Shown here: positions 1-7,900 of the stretch, one piece after another
Numbering within the stretch: the first letter of the stretch is position 1
Layout of the letters: every line of letters starts with the position of its first letter
The notes under the pieces: model-generated
What the model was told of the DNA's origin: nothing
Database searches by the model: none
The model's input: the letters and a program-made list of their open reading frames with translations, nothing else
Translations under genes and position numbers: made by a program
NCBI GenBank assembly: GCA_964613305.1
Contig: CAZTII010000001.1
Span: 1-64,000 of the forward strand
Length of the DNA: 64,000 nucleotides
Direction: 5' to 3'
Source: CAZTII01 sp964613305
GTDB lineage: Bacteria > Bacillota_I > Bacilli_A > Erysipelotrichales > Erysipelotrichaceae

Positions 1-64
1 ACAATGAAATTAATTGTTTTATCCATCAAATAAATGATAAAGAATAGATTGCGAGATTAGTTTT

Positions 65-1015
65 ATGATAAGAAAGTTTATATATATTTTCTTTGGTTTA
101 TTGTTAATAGTAGCTTTACTATGTATTTTTTTTTATATAAATCATCAAATACAATTAAAAAAGGAACAAGCAATTTATAGCCCAATTGGTATGCTAGTTG
201 AAGTGAATAATCATCATATGACAGTTTATTCAGAAGGAAAACAGGGTAAAACGTTAGTTTTTATGGCTGGTGGAGGCACTTGTTCACCGATTTTAGATTT
301 TAAATCATTATATTCGCTTTTGTCTGATGACTATAAAATTGTTGTGGTTGAGAAAGCAGGTTATGGATTTAGTGAGGATTCAGCGATAAAAAGAGACATA
401 CATACAATCTTATCTGAAACCCGAATGGCATTATCGTTATGTAACATCTCAGGTCCATATATTTTGTGTCCACATTCAATGTCAGCTATTGAGGCGCTTT
501 ATTGGACTAATGAGTATCCACAAGAGATATCAGCCATCATTGGTTTAGATATGGCTACACCTAAAGCATATGAAAAGATGAATATACCAATGTTTAGCTA
601 TCATTTGATTTCGATAGCATCTTCTATTGGACTGACACGCATCTTTTATAGTGTTGATGATATTGCCGCCATTAAATATGGAACACTTTCAAAGGATGAT
701 CAAGAATTGTATAAGGCTATTTTTTATCGACGAACAGCTACAACTGCTATGAAAAATGAAGTGGTTGAAATTAAAAGAAATGCTAAAAAAGTTGAAAACA
801 TTCAACCGTTAAATGTTCCTGTTTTAATGTTTTCATCAAATGGACGCGGTACAGGATATGATAAATCAACTTGGAAAAATTTTCATCAAGAATACATTAA
901 AACACTGAGAAATGGTAAAATAATTGAACTTGATTGTCCACATTATGTGCATAATTATAAATATAATACAATCGCTAAAGAAATACGTTTATTTATTGAT
1001 GGGTTGGAAAATTAA
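65..1015 (+). CDS. Membrane-anchored alpha/beta hydrolase
   Basis: A 316-residue alpha/beta-hydrolase-fold protein. An N-terminal hydrophobic segment (about residues 5-25) should anchor it in the membrane with the catalytic domain outside. The nucleophile elbow reads PHSMSA around Ser138, so the usual GxSxG glycines are replaced by Pro and Ser, while the serine and preceding His are kept. A C-terminal CPHYVH motif (about 291-296) supplies the catalytic His. The substrate cannot be told from sequence; esterase or peptidase-like hydrolysis is the family expectation. The start has only a weak ribosome binding site. It stands alone on this side of the window, and the left-hand context is missing. 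Confidence 0.75.
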   Translation: MIRKFIYIFFGLLLIVALLCIFFYINHQIQLKKEQAIYSPIGMLVEVNNHHMTVYSEGKQGKTLVFMAGGGTCSPILDFKSLYSLLSDDYKIVVVEKAGYGFSEDSAIKRDIHTILSETRMALSLCNISGPYILCPHSMSAIEALYWTNEYPQEISAIIGLDMATPKAYEKMNIPMFSYHLISIASSIGLTRIFYSVDDIAAIKYGTLSKDDQELYKAIFYRRTATTAMKNEVVEIKRNAKKVENIQPLNVPVLMFSSNGRGTGYDKSTWKNFHQEYIKTLRNGKIIELDCPHYVHNYKYNTIAKEIRLFIDGLEN

Positions 1016-1176
1016 GTTGTATTGAATGAATTTATCGATGTTTTTATATCGTAAATTAGATTATTAATTATATAAGTACAATTATACAATTTGCCTTAAA
1101 TGTCTACATCTAGTTATTATGACGACATGGCTTTTAAAAAAGTGCATGATATAATAAAATGCGTGGAGGTTTATTT

Positions 1177-2022
1177 ATGAAAAAAATTGCAATTGTACTT
1201 GATTCATCAGCGGATATTTCCAATGATGAAGCTAAAAATTTAAATGTAACTGTTATTAGAATGCCTTTAACAGTTGGAACAAAAGAATACTTAGAAAATG
1301 ATGAAATTACTGATGAAGAATTCTTTAAACAAATGAACAATAATGTGGAAGTGAAAACATCACAACCGTTATTAGGTGATGTTCTGAAATGTTGGAATGA
1401 CTTATTAAAAACTCATGATGAAGTATTGTGTTTGCCTCTTTCTTCACCATTAAGTGGTACTTATAGTAGTGCAGTAGCTGCTAGTGCGGATTTTAAAGGT
1501 CGAGTGACGGTTGTAGATACTCGTTGTGCTTGTTATCCAATGCAAATTTTAACTAAAGATGTTCAACAATTAATTCAGGATGGATTAAGTTGTGTTGAGA
1601 TTAAAAATAAAATCGAAGGCCAGGATGAAATAATGTATGCGAGTATTATTCCGGAATCATTAACTCACTTAAAAAATGGAGGACGAGTTTCTCCTGCAGT
1701 GGCTGTTCTAGGTAATTTGTTGAAAATTATTCCAGTTCTCAAACTTGAAAAAGGCGCGATTGATATTTCTCAGAAAGTTCGTACGACACGTAAAGCGTAT
1801 CGAGTTGGATTGGATGAAGTTATCAATATCGATGAGAGTAAAATGGATGATTATCATTGGTTTGTCGTTCATAGTGAAATGGAAGAAGAAGCTTTAGAGT
1901 ATAAAAAAATGATGGAAGATGAAATTAAACGTCCTGTTCATTTCCATGTGATTCGTAGCATTATTAGTGCTCATACTGGTCCTAGAACATTATGTTTTGC
2001 TCGATTAAAAAAGTTAAAATAA
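1177..2022 (+). CDS. DegV family fatty-acid-binding protein
   Basis: A 281-residue DegV-family protein. It opens with the typical IVLDSSADIS motif and has the central SSPLSGTY motif and the LKNGGRVSP region that shape the fatty-acid pocket. FakB/DegV proteins present bound fatty acids to the FakA kinase; that role is family knowledge, and no fakA is in the window. An upstream in-frame ATG at 1159 exists, but GGAGG at 1165-1169 sits 7 bases before the ATG at 1177, which decides the start. The next gene begins 1 base after the stop, so the two are probably co-transcribed with the MscS gene. Confidence 0.88.
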   Translation: MKKIAIVLDSSADISNDEAKNLNVTVIRMPLTVGTKEYLENDEITDEEFFKQMNNNVEVKTSQPLLGDVLKCWNDLLKTHDEVLCLPLSSPLSGTYSSAVAASADFKGRVTVVDTRCACYPMQILTKDVQQLIQDGLSCVEIKNKIEGQDEIMYASIIPESLTHLKNGGRVSPAVAVLGNLLKIIPVLKLEKGAIDISQKVRTTRKAYRVGLDEVINIDESKMDDYHWFVVHSEMEEEALEYKKMMEDEIKRPVHFHVIRSIISAHTGPRTLCFARLKKLK

Positions 2023-2023
2023 C

Positions 2024-2917
2024 ATGAAGATTAGAGTTCAAGGGGAAGTTATCGAAATTGTCATCGTTCGTAAGAAGGTATCTCGTGTATCAATTCAATA
2101 TGCTCCCTTTAAAGCTATTGAATTGATTGTACCTTCTTCGCTTAGTGATGCTCGCTGTTATGAGTTACTGCAAGCGAATCATCAATTATTGTTAAATACT
2201 CTTGCGAAAAAAAGAAGTTTAGAAACACCACAAGAAAAAATAGTGCGCATGATTGATGGTGTTTCTGTTTCCATTACTATTCTACGTAAAACGGTTAAAA
2301 ATTTAACATTAAGAATTAGTCAAGATGGTCAAGTGTTTATTAGTGCTCATCATGATGTTCCTATGATTCAAATTGAACAATTTTTAGATAGTAGGATGGA
2401 TTGGCTAGCTCAGAAATTAAAGACAGTTGAAGAAAAAAGTGAAAAAACTAGTTTAGATTTCAATGATGGAATCTATTTTTTAGGTTCTAAGAAGAGTGTT
2501 GAAATTGTTGTAGGTAATAAAAATGGTGTTGTGATTCAAGGAGAAAAGTGTATAATTTATACGAAAAAGAATACTGAAAAGGCAATCCTAACCGTTTTTT
2601 ATGAGTTTGCAGCGATTGAATTGTTAAAAATATGCGATGAATTAAGAGGTAAATGGGAAAAGGTTTTAGTGGATTATCGTATTGATTCGATGCCAACAAT
2701 TATTGTGAAGGTTATGAAGGGAAAATGGGGATTATGTACTCCTAGCAAAGCTCTAATAGCGATGAATGTTAAATTAATTCATTATCGAGTAGAAATCATT
2801 GATAGCGTATTATTTCATGAATATGTCCATATGATTGTTCCAAATCATTCGAAACGATTTTATCAGATTTTAGATTATCATATGCCACAGTATAAGCTGT
2901 TACGAAAGGAATTATAA
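2024..2917 (+). CDS. YgjP/WLM-like metallopeptidase domain protein (DUF45)
   Basis: A 297-residue protein whose C-terminal half carries the YgjP signature: WGLC, then HEYVH (about 264-268) followed by PNHSKRF. This is an HExxH zinc site with a downstream third His. The first ~70 residues look like a second, degenerate copy of the beta-rich N-terminal module that recurs at about 75-145 (RK-V-x3-L/I pattern, then a helix ending in KK or KL). The usual family protein has one copy and ~230-240 residues, so the extra length fits a duplication. The activity is unproven; intracellular proteolysis is the family guess. Its TAA overlaps the ATG of the following mscS-like gene. Confidence 0.8.
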   Translation: MKIRVQGEVIEIVIVRKKVSRVSIQYAPFKAIELIVPSSLSDARCYELLQANHQLLLNTLAKKRSLETPQEKIVRMIDGVSVSITILRKTVKNLTLRISQDGQVFISAHHDVPMIQIEQFLDSRMDWLAQKLKTVEEKSEKTSLDFNDGIYFLGSKKSVEIVVGNKNGVVIQGEKCIIYTKKNTEKAILTVFYEFAAIELLKICDELRGKWEKVLVDYRIDSMPTIIVKVMKGKWGLCTPSKALIAMNVKLIHYRVEIIDSVLFHEYVHMIVPNHSKRFYQILDYHMPQYKLLRKEL

Positions 2918-3771
2918 TGGAAAAATGGTTATTGATTGGAAGTGAATATACATATAATGGATTTGTTTTAACGATTGTATATTCATTAATTGTTGTTTTA
3001 ATCGGGAGTTTAATTAAAAAAGGTATTAAAAAAGTATTAAGTAAAAAAATAGAACAAAGTAATCGTGATGAAAAAACAACATTGACCTTTATTATGAAAT
3101 CCAGTAAAACCATTATTAATGGTTTAATGATTTTAGCGATTGCGATGGAATTTAAAGCATTTAGTAGCATTGGTAAAACCCTTTTAGGTGCCTCTGGTGT
3201 ACTTGCTTTATTCTTTGGTGTTGCGGCTCAGGAGTCAGTTGGTAATTTAATCGGAGGATTGTTTTTAACACTGTTTAAGCCGTTTAATGTTGGAGATTTG
3301 ATTAATATTCCTGATAAAAATTTATCGGGTAAAGTGGTTGAAATTGGCTTGCGTCATACAATAATTATGACATTTTCGAATACATCGATTGTTGTACCAA
3401 ATAGCATGATGAATAATACAATTATTGAGAATAAATTTACTAAAAATGAAGGATTTATGAATTTTTTAAGTGTTGTTGTTCCTTTTGATAGTGATATTGA
3501 TGAAGCAATGACTATAATGCAACACATCGCCGAAAATCATCCGATGTGTTTAGATTTAAGAAGTTCTGAGGAAATTCGTGATAATAAAGCGAAGGTTGCT
3601 GTGGTAGTGACTGGCTTTAAGGAGTATGGAGTAGAGATTCGCGCTTCCATTTCTACTACTAGTGCAAGCAGTGGCTTTCAACTGTGTTGTGATGTAAGAA
3701 AATCGATGATTGATCAATTTAAGAAAAAAGGAATTAAAATAGCAACATTTATGTTGCCAACGAACAATTAA
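2917..3771 (+). CDS. MscS family small-conductance mechanosensitive channel
   Basis: A 284-residue MscS-type channel. Three hydrophobic segments fill the first ~125 residues; the third is the Gly/Ala-rich pore helix (GVLALFFGVAAQESVGNLIG). It is followed by the FKPFNVGDLI beta-domain motif and a cytoplasmic alpha/beta domain. The family opens under membrane tension to release solutes during hypo-osmotic shock. The start overlaps the previous stop by one base (TAATG), so it is translationally coupled to the YgjP-like gene. No terminator was found directly downstream; a new promoter begins about 30 bases after the stop. Confidence 0.9.
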   Translation: MEKWLLIGSEYTYNGFVLTIVYSLIVVLIGSLIKKGIKKVLSKKIEQSNRDEKTTLTFIMKSSKTIINGLMILAIAMEFKAFSSIGKTLLGASGVLALFFGVAAQESVGNLIGGLFLTLFKPFNVGDLINIPDKNLSGKVVEIGLRHTIIMTFSNTSIVVPNSMMNNTIIENKFTKNEGFMNFLSVVVPFDSDIDEAMTIMQHIAENHPMCLDLRSSEEIRDNKAKVAVVVTGFKEYGVEIRASISTTSASSGFQLCCDVRKSMIDQFKKKGIKIATFMLPTNN

Positions 3772-3800
3772 ATCGAAGTTAAAAAAACATAAAATAATCC

Positions 3801-3828
3801 TTGAATTATTATTGGTATCGGTTACAAT
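3801..3828 (+). promoter_or_regulatory. Sigma-A-type promoter for leader ORF / ankyrin operon
   Basis: TTGAAT at 3801-3806 and TACAAT at 3823-3828, separated by 16 bases. The expected transcription start is about 3835, just upstream of the ribosome binding site of the short leader ORF. Confidence 0.6.
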
Positions 3829-3863
3829 TAGAGTATAGAAACCGTTGATTGGAGTGATTAGAC

Positions 3864-3962
3864 ATGGATATTGTTAAAAATGTTTTTAATGTACACATTC
3901 TTGTGATTAATCCTAGAAAAACTCTTTTCAATGGGATTTTAGTTAATATGAGTAATTTTTAA
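3864..3962 (+). CDS. Candidate 32-residue leader peptide
   Basis: An ATG-to-TAA reading frame of 32 codons with a GGAG ribosome binding site at 3851-3854, nine bases before the ATG, and its own promoter upstream. The product begins MDIVKNVF and ends VNMSNF; it resembles nothing I recognise. Its stop codon runs directly into an intrinsic terminator, and the ankyrin/EF-G-paralogue operon follows. This is the arrangement of a translation-sensing leader peptide, but conservation is untested and it may be a chance ORF. Confidence 0.4.
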   Translation: MDIVKNVFNVHILVINPRKTLFNGILVNMSNF

Positions 3963-3990
3963 GGTGGATTTAGACTGTCCATCTTTTTTG
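3961..3990 (+). terminator. Intrinsic terminator / possible attenuator before ankyrin gene
   Basis: An 8-bp stem, AAGGTGGA with TCCATCTT (one G-U pair), with a 9-base loop and a run of six T. It lies between a good promoter (3801) and the ankyrin gene (4027), with no second clear promoter after it. It could therefore work as an attenuator. Confidence 0.65.
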
Positions 3991-4026
3991 TTACTCTCTG
4001 TTTGATAGATAAAGGAGGATAAAATT

Positions 4027-4695
4027 ATGGATCAAACAAATAAGGAATTTTTTGAAGCAGCAGCAAATGGTGATTTTTCAAAAGTATGTTCAACAGTATC
4101 AAAAGGCGCAGATGTTAATATCGCTAATGGAGATGGTAGAACGGCACTGATGAGAAGTGCAAAAAGAGGATATGAAAATATCGTTCGCTTTCTTTTGGAT
4201 AATGGCGCTAATCCACGTGCACGTGATAAAAATAATAAAACTGCACTGATGGGTGCTGCAAAAAAAGGACATCTTGCAATCGTAAAATTGTTGGTTGAAG
4301 CTGGTTCAGATGTTGATTCACACGATAATAAAGGTCGTACATCATTGATGCGTGCTGCTTTTTTAGGGCAAGATGATGTAGTAGAGTATTTAATAGCTCA
4401 AGGTGCAAATCTTAATAAAACGGATGAATTTGGCCGTACTGCACTAATGGAAGCAGTGAATGCATTTAAACTGAATGTTATTAAATCATTAATTGATAAA
4501 GGAGCTTTATTGAATGTTCAAGATAATCTTGGATGTACATCATTAATGCGTGCTAGCTATGGTGGTTATGTTGATTTAGTAAAATATTTGCTTGATAATG
4601 GAGCAGATAAAGAATTACTTGATAATGAAGGTAATAAAGCAATTCACTATGTGAGAAAAGAAAATTTTGAAGAATTGAAAGACTTGTTGAAGTAG
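4027..4695 (+). CDS. Ankyrin-repeat protein
   Basis: A 222-residue soluble protein made of about six consecutive ankyrin repeats. The recurring pattern is G-x-TALM-x-A-x3-G-x5-(V/I)-x2-L-(L/I)-x2-GA, for example GRTALMRSAKRG and NKTALMGAAKKG. There is no signal peptide and no other domain. Ankyrin repeats are protein-binding scaffolds, so a partner is expected but not identified. A strong AAAGGAGG site precedes the ATG. The EF-G paralogue starts 8 bases after its stop, so the two are almost certainly one transcript and the EF-G-like protein or ribosome is the obvious candidate partner (inference). Confidence 0.9.
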   Translation: MDQTNKEFFEAAANGDFSKVCSTVSKGADVNIANGDGRTALMRSAKRGYENIVRFLLDNGANPRARDKNNKTALMGAAKKGHLAIVKLLVEAGSDVDSHDNKGRTSLMRAAFLGQDDVVEYLIAQGANLNKTDEFGRTALMEAVNAFKLNVIKSLIDKGALLNVQDNLGCTSLMRASYGGYVDLVKYLLDNGADKELLDNEGNKAIHYVRKENFEELKDLLK

Positions 4696-4703
4696 GTAGT
4701 GTT

Positions 4704-6779
4704 ATGAGAGACTATTTAGCGAATGAAGTTAGAAATATTGTTTTGTTAGGTCATAGTGGAGTTGGTAAGACAAGTGTTGTTGAATCAATGTTGTATTTTA
4801 CTAAAAACACTGACCGAATGGGTAATACCATTAATGGAACAAGTATTTTAGACTATGATAGTGAAGAGATTAAGCGCGGAGGGAGTGTTTATACATCATT
4901 AGCTCCTATTGAGTGGAAAGATTGTAAAATTAACTTTATTGATACTCCAGGGTATTTAGACTATGAAGGTGAATTACAAAGTGGTGTCACTGTTGGTGAT
5001 AATGCATTAATTGTTGTTGGGGCTAAAGAAGGTGTTGAATCTGGTACGGAAAAAGCTTGGAAACTTGCGACAAAACAAAACTTTCCTACAATTTTCTTTA
5101 TTAACAAAATAGATGAAGAAAATGCTAGTTTTGACACTGTTTATCGTCAATTGCGAGATAATTTTGGTAAAACGATTATTCCATTTGAAGTTCCTATTAT
5201 TGAAGGTGGAAAAGTTGTCGGTAGTGTTAATATTTTAAGAAATAAAGCTTGGTATTATAACGATAATACAACACCAAAAGAAGTTCCGACGGATATGAAA
5301 GATATCGTCGATGAATATTATAGTCAAATCGCTGAAGCAATTGCGATGACTGATGATGATTTGATGGAAAAATTCTTTAATGGTGATCGTTTTGATGAAA
5401 AAGAAGTTGCAAAGGGTTTACGTATTGGTGTTCGTAATGGCGAAATTCGACCAGTATACTGTGGTTCAGCAATTAATCAAACAGGAATTGAACGTTTAAT
5501 GGATTTGATTACTGAATATTTCCCTAGTTATGCTGAAATTGGTCAAATTAGTGCATTGAATGAAGATGGCGAAGAAATATTACTAGAAACAAATGAACAA
5601 GAAGCGATGAGTGCTTTAGTGTTTAAAACAATCGTTGACCCATTTGTTGGTAAGATTTCATTTATTAAAGTGTTGACTGGTGTTCTTACAAGTGATTCGA
5701 CAGTTTATAATACTAAAAAAGATAAAAACGAAAAAATTAATCAAATATTTGTTATTAAAGGCAAATATCAAGTTGCGATTGGTAAATTATTTACTGGTGA
5801 TATTGGTGCCGTTGTTAAGTTACAAGCAACTGATACAAACGACACTCTTTGTACTAAAGCTAAAGTTGTAACATATAAAAACATTGAATTCCCAGAAGCG
5901 ATGTTAGGTGTTGCGATTTGGCCAAAAACTAAAGCAGATGAAGATAAGTTAAGTTTCGCTTTACAAAAAGTGTGTGAAGAAGATTTAACGATTCGTATCG
6001 TTAAAAATGCTGAAACTAGAGAAGTTGTCTTGTATGGTGTAGGTGATCAACATATTAACGTTATATTAAATAAATTAAAAAACAAATATAAAGTTGAAGT
6101 GGAAACGACAGAACCTCGAGTACAATATCGTGAAACAATTCGTGCTAAAGCAGAAGCTGAAGGAAAACATAAGAAACAATCAGGTGGTGCAGGACAATAT
6201 GGTCACGTTAAGATTCGTTTTGAGCCATGCGATAGTGTAGAGATGGTTTTTGAAGAAGATGTATTTGGTGGATCTGTTCCACGTCAATACTTCCCTGCAG
6301 TAGAAGCAGGACTTCGTGAATGCATGGAAAAAGGGGTTCTTGCCGGATATAAAGTAGTTGGTGTTAAAGCTATTCTTCATGATGGTTCATATCATGAAGT
6401 AGACTCAAAAGAAATTGCCTTTAAAGCAGCAGCACGTTTAGCGTATCGTGATGGTATGCCTAAAGCCAAACCAATTATTTTAGAGCCAATTGGTAAAGTA
6501 GAAGTTACTGCCCCTGAAAGTTATACTGGTGCGATTATTGGTGATTTTAATAAACGTCGTGGTATGATTTTGGATACATTAATGGTTGATGAAAAAGATC
6601 AAACGGTAGTTGCTGAAGTGCCAATGGCAGAAATGCAAAAATATGCGACAGAATTAAGAAGTATGACGCAAGGGCGTGGTACTTATACTATTAGCTTTGA
6701 TCGTTATGAGCCAGCTCCTACATTAGTTTCTGATAAAGTAATTAAAGAAGCAGCAAGTAGATTAGCGGAAGAAGAATAA
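4704..6779 (+). CDS. Elongation factor G-like GTPase (EF-G paralogue)
   Basis: A 691-residue protein with the full EF-G layout: G domain, domain II, then domains III-V (the QSGGAGQYGHVKIRFEP segment of domain IV is clear). G1 is GHSGVGKT (residues 16-23), unlike the AHIDAGKT of housekeeping EF-G. G3 is DTPGYLDY (80-87), with Tyr84 where canonical EF-G has the water-positioning His. G4 is NKID (134-137). These features mark the FusA2-type EF-G-like subfamily, whose role is unsettled (slow or uncoupled GTPase, or stress and ribosome rescue roles suggested). It is not a normal fusA context: no rpsL, rpsG or tuf nearby. It is co-transcribed with the ankyrin gene. Confidence 0.9.
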   Translation: MRDYLANEVRNIVLLGHSGVGKTSVVESMLYFTKNTDRMGNTINGTSILDYDSEEIKRGGSVYTSLAPIEWKDCKINFIDTPGYLDYEGELQSGVTVGDNALIVVGAKEGVESGTEKAWKLATKQNFPTIFFINKIDEENASFDTVYRQLRDNFGKTIIPFEVPIIEGGKVVGSVNILRNKAWYYNDNTTPKEVPTDMKDIVDEYYSQIAEAIAMTDDDLMEKFFNGDRFDEKEVAKGLRIGVRNGEIRPVYCGSAINQTGIERLMDLITEYFPSYAEIGQISALNEDGEEILLETNEQEAMSALVFKTIVDPFVGKISFIKVLTGVLTSDSTVYNTKKDKNEKINQIFVIKGKYQVAIGKLFTGDIGAVVKLQATDTNDTLCTKAKVVTYKNIEFPEAMLGVAIWPKTKADEDKLSFALQKVCEEDLTIRIVKNAETREVVLYGVGDQHINVILNKLKNKYKVEVETTEPRVQYRETIRAKAEAEGKHKKQSGGAGQYGHVKIRFEPCDSVEMVFEEDVFGGSVPRQYFPAVEAGLRECMEKGVLAGYKVVGVKAILHDGSYHEVDSKEIAFKAAARLAYRDGMPKAKPIILEPIGKVEVTAPESYTGAIIGDFNKRRGMILDTLMVDEKDQTVVAEVPMAEMQKYATELRSMTQGRGTYTISFDRYEPAPTLVSDKVIKEAASRLAEEE

Positions 6780-6784
6780 TCAAA

Positions 6785-6812
6785 AAAACAGCCAATTGAG
6801 TTGGCTGTTTTA
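6785..6812. terminator. Bidirectional terminator between EF-G-like and lipoprotein genes
   Basis: AAAACAGCCAA and TTGGCTGTTTT pair perfectly around a 5-base loop, with A-tract on one side and T-tract on the other. It serves the convergent genes ending at 6779 (+) and 6810 (-). Confidence 0.9.
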
Positions 6813-7805
6813 CTTTGAAGCTTTTTCGATTGTTTTTAAGAAATGTGAAATGCTGATTGTACAACTTGATTTAAGATCATCCACATTAGCTGCGTTTGGA
6901 TGAGCATCTTTTTCACCTAGAAGTGGCATAGAAATCACTTCTTGAGCAGTTTTTCCAATCATATATTTTTCTAATGAAGTAACTTGTTCATCCCATTCTG
7001 CGACAGCATTTCCAAATTTTTTCATGTTGTAATCTGCTTTAAGCTCTTTTTTCGTTAAGGAAGGCTTTGCTTCTTGTATAACACCTTTGTTATCGAGAAT
7101 AATTGAATTTTGAGCTTCGTCAATAGAAACATAAACAAATTTATTAGCCTTGTCTGTCGCAATGGCAGTATATGTAGTGCTTTGAGCAATTGTTCCTGTT
7201 TTATCAGCAGAAGGATTTCTATCTTTTAACGCAGTAGTAGAAGCGATGCTATAGTTTGTTGCATTTGATACTTCAGTTAAGTTTTTAGATGCTTTTTCTA
7301 ATGCTTTTAGAAAATCAGATACATCAATGGTACAACTTGTTTTTAAATCAGCAACATCAGCAATTGCTGGATGTTGCTCATCTTTTGCAACAGTTGGCAT
7401 TGCTAGAACATCCGCAATCTTTTTACCAACAGCATAGTTTTCTAATGCTTTAACTTGTTCATCCCATTCACCTACAGCATTACCAAATGTTTTCATGTTG
7501 TAGTTTGGACCAAGTTCTTTTTTTGTTTGAAATTCTTTTGCATCAGCAACAATAATTGCACCATTAGCATCGAATTTACCACGACGTTGCGCAGTGTCGA
7601 ATGTTAATGATTTAATGATGTCATTTTCTAAAACAACGAAAGCATACGTTGTAGAAATTTCAAAACTTCCTTCTTGTTCAGCAGTCGCATTTGTTGCGGA
7701 TACGTTGCTAATTGATCCTAAACCGACGGTAGTTTTGTTTGAAGCTGTTGTTGTACATCCAAATAATAACGCACTGATTGTTAATAAAATAAGTAGTTTT
7801 TTCAT
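6810..7805 (-). CDS. Lipoprotein with two tandem homologous domains
   Basis: A 331-residue predicted lipoprotein: signal peptide with lipobox LLFGC (Cys17), so lipid-anchored outside the cell. The mature part holds two copies of a ~140-residue unit. Each has a beta-rich start, then KKELGPNYNMKTFGNAVGEW or its equivalent, then a WDEQV...LE-Y-x-(V/I)GK stretch, and ends in DLK(T/S)SCTI(D/S)(V/I)S-x-FLK-x-(L/I)EKASK. The copies are clearly paralogous. I do not recognise a named family; similar single or double units occur as hypothetical secreted proteins in Clostridia (memory-based, unverified). Each unit has one conserved Cys. It has its own terminator and no operon partner. Confidence 0.8.
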   Translation of the reverse strand: MKKLLILLTISALLFGCTTTASNKTTVGLGSISNVSATNATAEQEGSFEISTTYAFVVLENDIIKSLTFDTAQRRGKFDANGAIIVADAKEFQTKKELGPNYNMKTFGNAVGEWDEQVKALENYAVGKKIADVLAMPTVAKDEQHPAIADVADLKTSCTIDVSDFLKALEKASKNLTEVSNATNYSIASTTALKDRNPSADKTGTIAQSTTYTAIATDKANKFVYVSIDEAQNSIILDNKGVIQEAKPSLTKKELKADYNMKKFGNAVAEWDEQVTSLEKYMIGKTAQEVISMPLLGEKDAHPNAANVDDLKSSCTISISHFLKTIEKASK

Positions 7806-7864
7806 AGTTTCATCTTCTAGTGATATTTTATAATAATATTAAATAATTCACAAATCATATGCCT

Positions 7865-7895
7865 AAAAAACTTAGAAAATTTTCTAAGCTTTTTT
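7865..7895 (-). terminator. Terminator of citrate synthase gene
   Basis: The perfect palindrome CTTAGAAAATTTTCTAAG at 7871-7888 is flanked by six A on the + strand, which is the U-run of the minus-strand transcript. It lies between the citrate synthase stop and the lipoprotein gene. Confidence 0.85.
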
Positions 7896-7900
7896 AACTA

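Noticed and set aside
1016..1176. Hairpin TTTATCGAT...ATATCGTAAA after the first gene
   Set aside because: Short, bulged and without a T-run; too weak to call a terminator.
2796..3170. 124-codon minus-strand ORF
   Set aside because: Antisense to the metalloprotease and MscS genes; hydrophobic composition is a shadow of the MscS helices.
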